Source: Okapia johnstoni | Lineage: Eukaryota > Chordata > Mammalia > Artiodactyla > Giraffidae | Direction of reading: 5' to 3' | DNA length: 64,000 nt | Assembly (NCBI GenBank): GCA_024291935.2 | Contig: CM044312.1 | Location: forward strand, 363,501 to 427,500 | Part shown: in pieces, positions 61,986 to 64,000 of the stretch | How positions within the stretch are numbered: the stretch's first letter is position 1 | Layout of the letters: every line of letters begins with the position of its first letter | Notes under the pieces: generated by a model | What the model saw: only the letters and a program-made list of their open reading frames with translations | What the model was told of the DNA's origin: nothing | Database searches by the model: none | Position numbers and translations under genes: made by a program

Positions 61986-62440
61986 GCTCAGAAGGGTTCC
62001 AACAGGGGGCAGTGCCCCCCAGACAATGCTCGCTCACGCTGCGCTCAGCATTACAGGTTCTATGCTTGCACCACTCAGATTTCCTCTTGCCCATCTTTTC
62101 TGCCAGCAACTTCTGCCCATTAGGATCACCTCGGGATTCTGATACTAGTTAGACACACGAGTGCTCCCTGGGCCTCCCTCCCATTGTCTGAGTTCATTGG
62201 TCTGCACAGGTACAGGTTCATGTTCTCATTAGCAGCTCAGGAAACTCTAACCTGCAGCGTGGCTAAGGGTGATTTGCTCTGGGGATATATCTCACACTCC
62301 TCAGAGTTACCTACCCAAGAGACCCCCACCTAGCTCAGTGGGGCTCTCCTGGGAGGAGCTGCCCCGGCCCTAGGAGCCCAGAGGAAGATGAAGGCAGATC
62401 GCTCCCCTTTCCCATCTTGTTCCAAGGTCATCATAGAAGG
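61986..62440. other. Intergenic unique sequence
   Basis: No repeat or gene is recognised here. Confidence 0.6.
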
Positions 62441-63444
62441 TTCAGTTCAGTTCAGTTCAGTCACTCAGTCGTGTCCGACTCTTTTCGACCCCATGGACCG
62501 CAACATGCCAGGCTACCCTGTCCATCACTACCTCTTGGACCTTGCTCAAACTCATGTCCATTGAGTCAGTGATCCCATCCAACCAGCTCATCCTCTATCA
62601 TCCCCTTCTCCTCCTGCTTTCAATCTTTCCCAACATCAGGGTGTTTTCTAATGTGTCAGTTCTTCCCATCAAGTGGCCAAAGCATTGGACCTTCAGCTTC
62701 AGCATCATTTCTTCCAACAAATATTCAGGACTGATTTTCTTTAAAAAGAAAAGATCTCTTTGCAGTCCAAGGGACTCTCGAGAGTTTTCTCAACACCACA
62801 GCTGAAAAGCATCAACTCTTCGGTGCTCAGCTTTCTTTATGGTCCAACTCTCAACATCCATACATGACTACTGGAAAAACCATAGCTTTGACTATACAGA
62901 CATTTGTCAGCAACTAATGTCTCTGCTTTTCAATATGCTGTCTAGGTTGGTCATAGCTTTTCTTCCAAGAAGCAAGTGTCTTTTAATTTCATGGCTGCAG
63001 TCACCACCTGCAGTGATTTTGGAGCCCAAGAAAAGAAAGTCTGTCACTGTTTCCATTGTTTCCCCATCTATTTGTCATGAAGTGATGGGACTGGATGCCA
63101 TGATCTTAGTTTTCTGAATGTTGAGTTTTAAGCCAACTTTTTCACTCTCCACTTTCACTTTCATCAAGAGGCTCTTTAGTTCCTTTTGGCTTTCTGACAT
63201 AAGAATGGTATCATCTGCATATCTGAGGTTATTGATATTTCTCCCAGCAACCTTGATTTCAGCTTGTGCTTCATTCAGCCCAGCATTTCACATGATGTAC
63301 TCTGCATATAAGTTAAATAAGCAGGGTGACAATATACAGCTTATTGACATACTCTTTTCCCAATTTGGAAAAATTCTGTTGTTCCATGTCTGGTGCTAAC
63401 TGTTGCTTCTTGACCTGCATACAGATTTCTCAGGAGGCAGGTCA
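62441..63444 (-). mobile_element. BovB LINE, minus strand (host, part 1)
   Basis: The 3' tail is a (TTCAG)n run at 62441-62460; the element then reads in reverse through the C-terminal and RT regions. It is interrupted at 63444 by a second BovB. Confidence 0.93.
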
Positions 63445-63968
63445 ATTAAGTTCAGTCGCTCAGTTGTGTCTGACTATTTGCGACCCCATGAACCGAAGCA
63501 CGCCAGGCCTCCCTGTCCATCACCAACTTCCGGAATTTACCCAAACTCATGTCCATCGAGTCGGTGATGCCATCTAACCGTCTCATCCTCTGGCATCCCC
63601 TTCTCCTCCTGCCTTCAATCTTTCCCAACATTAGGGTCTTTTCAAATGAGTCAGCTCTTTGCATCAGGTGGCCAAAATATTGGAGTTTCAGGTTCAACAT
63701 CAGTCCTTCCAATGAACATCCAGGACTGATCTCCTTTAGGATGGACTGGTTGGATCTCCTTGCAGTCCAAGGGACTCTCAAGAGTCTTCTCTAACACCAC
63801 AGTTCAAAAGCATCAATTCTTTGGTGTTCAGCTTTCTTTATAGTCCAACTCTCACATCCACACATGACTACTGGAAAAACCATAGCCTTGACTAGATGGA
63901 CCTTTGTTGAGGAAGAAATGTCTCTGCATTTTAATATGTTGTCTAGATTGGTCATAACTTTCCTTCCA
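63445..63968 (-). mobile_element. BovB LINE nested in another BovB, same direction, with target-site duplication
   Basis: A 524-base 5'-truncated copy flanked by the perfect 13-base repeat AGGAGGCAGGTCA (63432-63444 and 63969-63981). A minus-strand frame at 63452-63781 covers the intact C-terminal BovB segment. Confidence 0.95.
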
Positions 63969-64000
63969 AGGAGGCAGGTCAGGTAGTCTGGTATTCCCAT
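63969..64000 (-). mobile_element. BovB LINE, minus strand (host, part 2, cut by window edge)
   Basis: After the second target repeat the host BovB resumes (GGTAGTCTGGTATTCCCAT) at the point expected from 63444 and runs off the window. Confidence 0.9.

Overview
This is a window of nuclear DNA from a ruminant mammal, most likely a bovid. The evidence is the dense load of BovB (RTE-type) LINEs, Bov-tA-type tRNA-derived SINEs and a Bov-A2 dimeric SINE, together with older mammalian L1, MIR and MER elements, and a gene with long introns and GT-AG splice sites. I saw no prokaryotic gene organisation, CRISPR array or complete provirus.

One protein-coding gene dominates the window: ESYT2 (extended synaptotagmin 2), on the + strand. 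Twenty-two consecutive coding exons can be placed to the base, from 3561 to the stop codon ending at 48044. All junction phases agree, and the joined exons give 2283 bases with no internal stop: 760 residues plus the stop. The first exon (N-terminus and membrane hairpin) lies left of the window, which opens in an intron. The exons encode in order the lipid-carrying SMP domain (exons 2-8), C2A (9-12), C2B (13-17, including a 63-base cassette-type exon 14), a Ser/Pro-rich linker (18) and C2C (19-23). The 3' UTR runs to about 50.8 kb, where an AATAAA lies upstream of a T/GT-rich stretch.

The introns are packed with repeats: BovB in introns 1, 6 and 7; an old L1 in intron 4; SINEs in introns 1, 2, 6, 14, 15 and 16; and minisatellites in introns 4, 7 and 19. 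Intron 6 holds a layered insertion, an L1 split by a minus-strand BovB that is itself split by a plus-strand BovB.

From 50.8 kb to the right edge I recognise no gene. This part holds a GC- and CpG-rich block (about 53.3-54.3 kb), SINEs, a nearly full-length but broken BovB (56.4-59.5 kb) carrying a SINE with clear target-site duplications, a strong CTCF-like motif at 60.3 kb, an old L1 end, and a BovB with a second BovB inserted in the same direction, running off the right edge.

I found no convincing undescribed biological system. The points most worth checking are the SINE 30 bases upstream of exon 3, the composite 48-bp minisatellite whose unit length keeps reading frames open, the nested BovB insertions, the CTCF-like motif, the orphan CpG-rich block and a few unusual splice sites. 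All repeat family names come from recognition of consensus features, not from a database search; repeat edges are good to about 5-20 bases.
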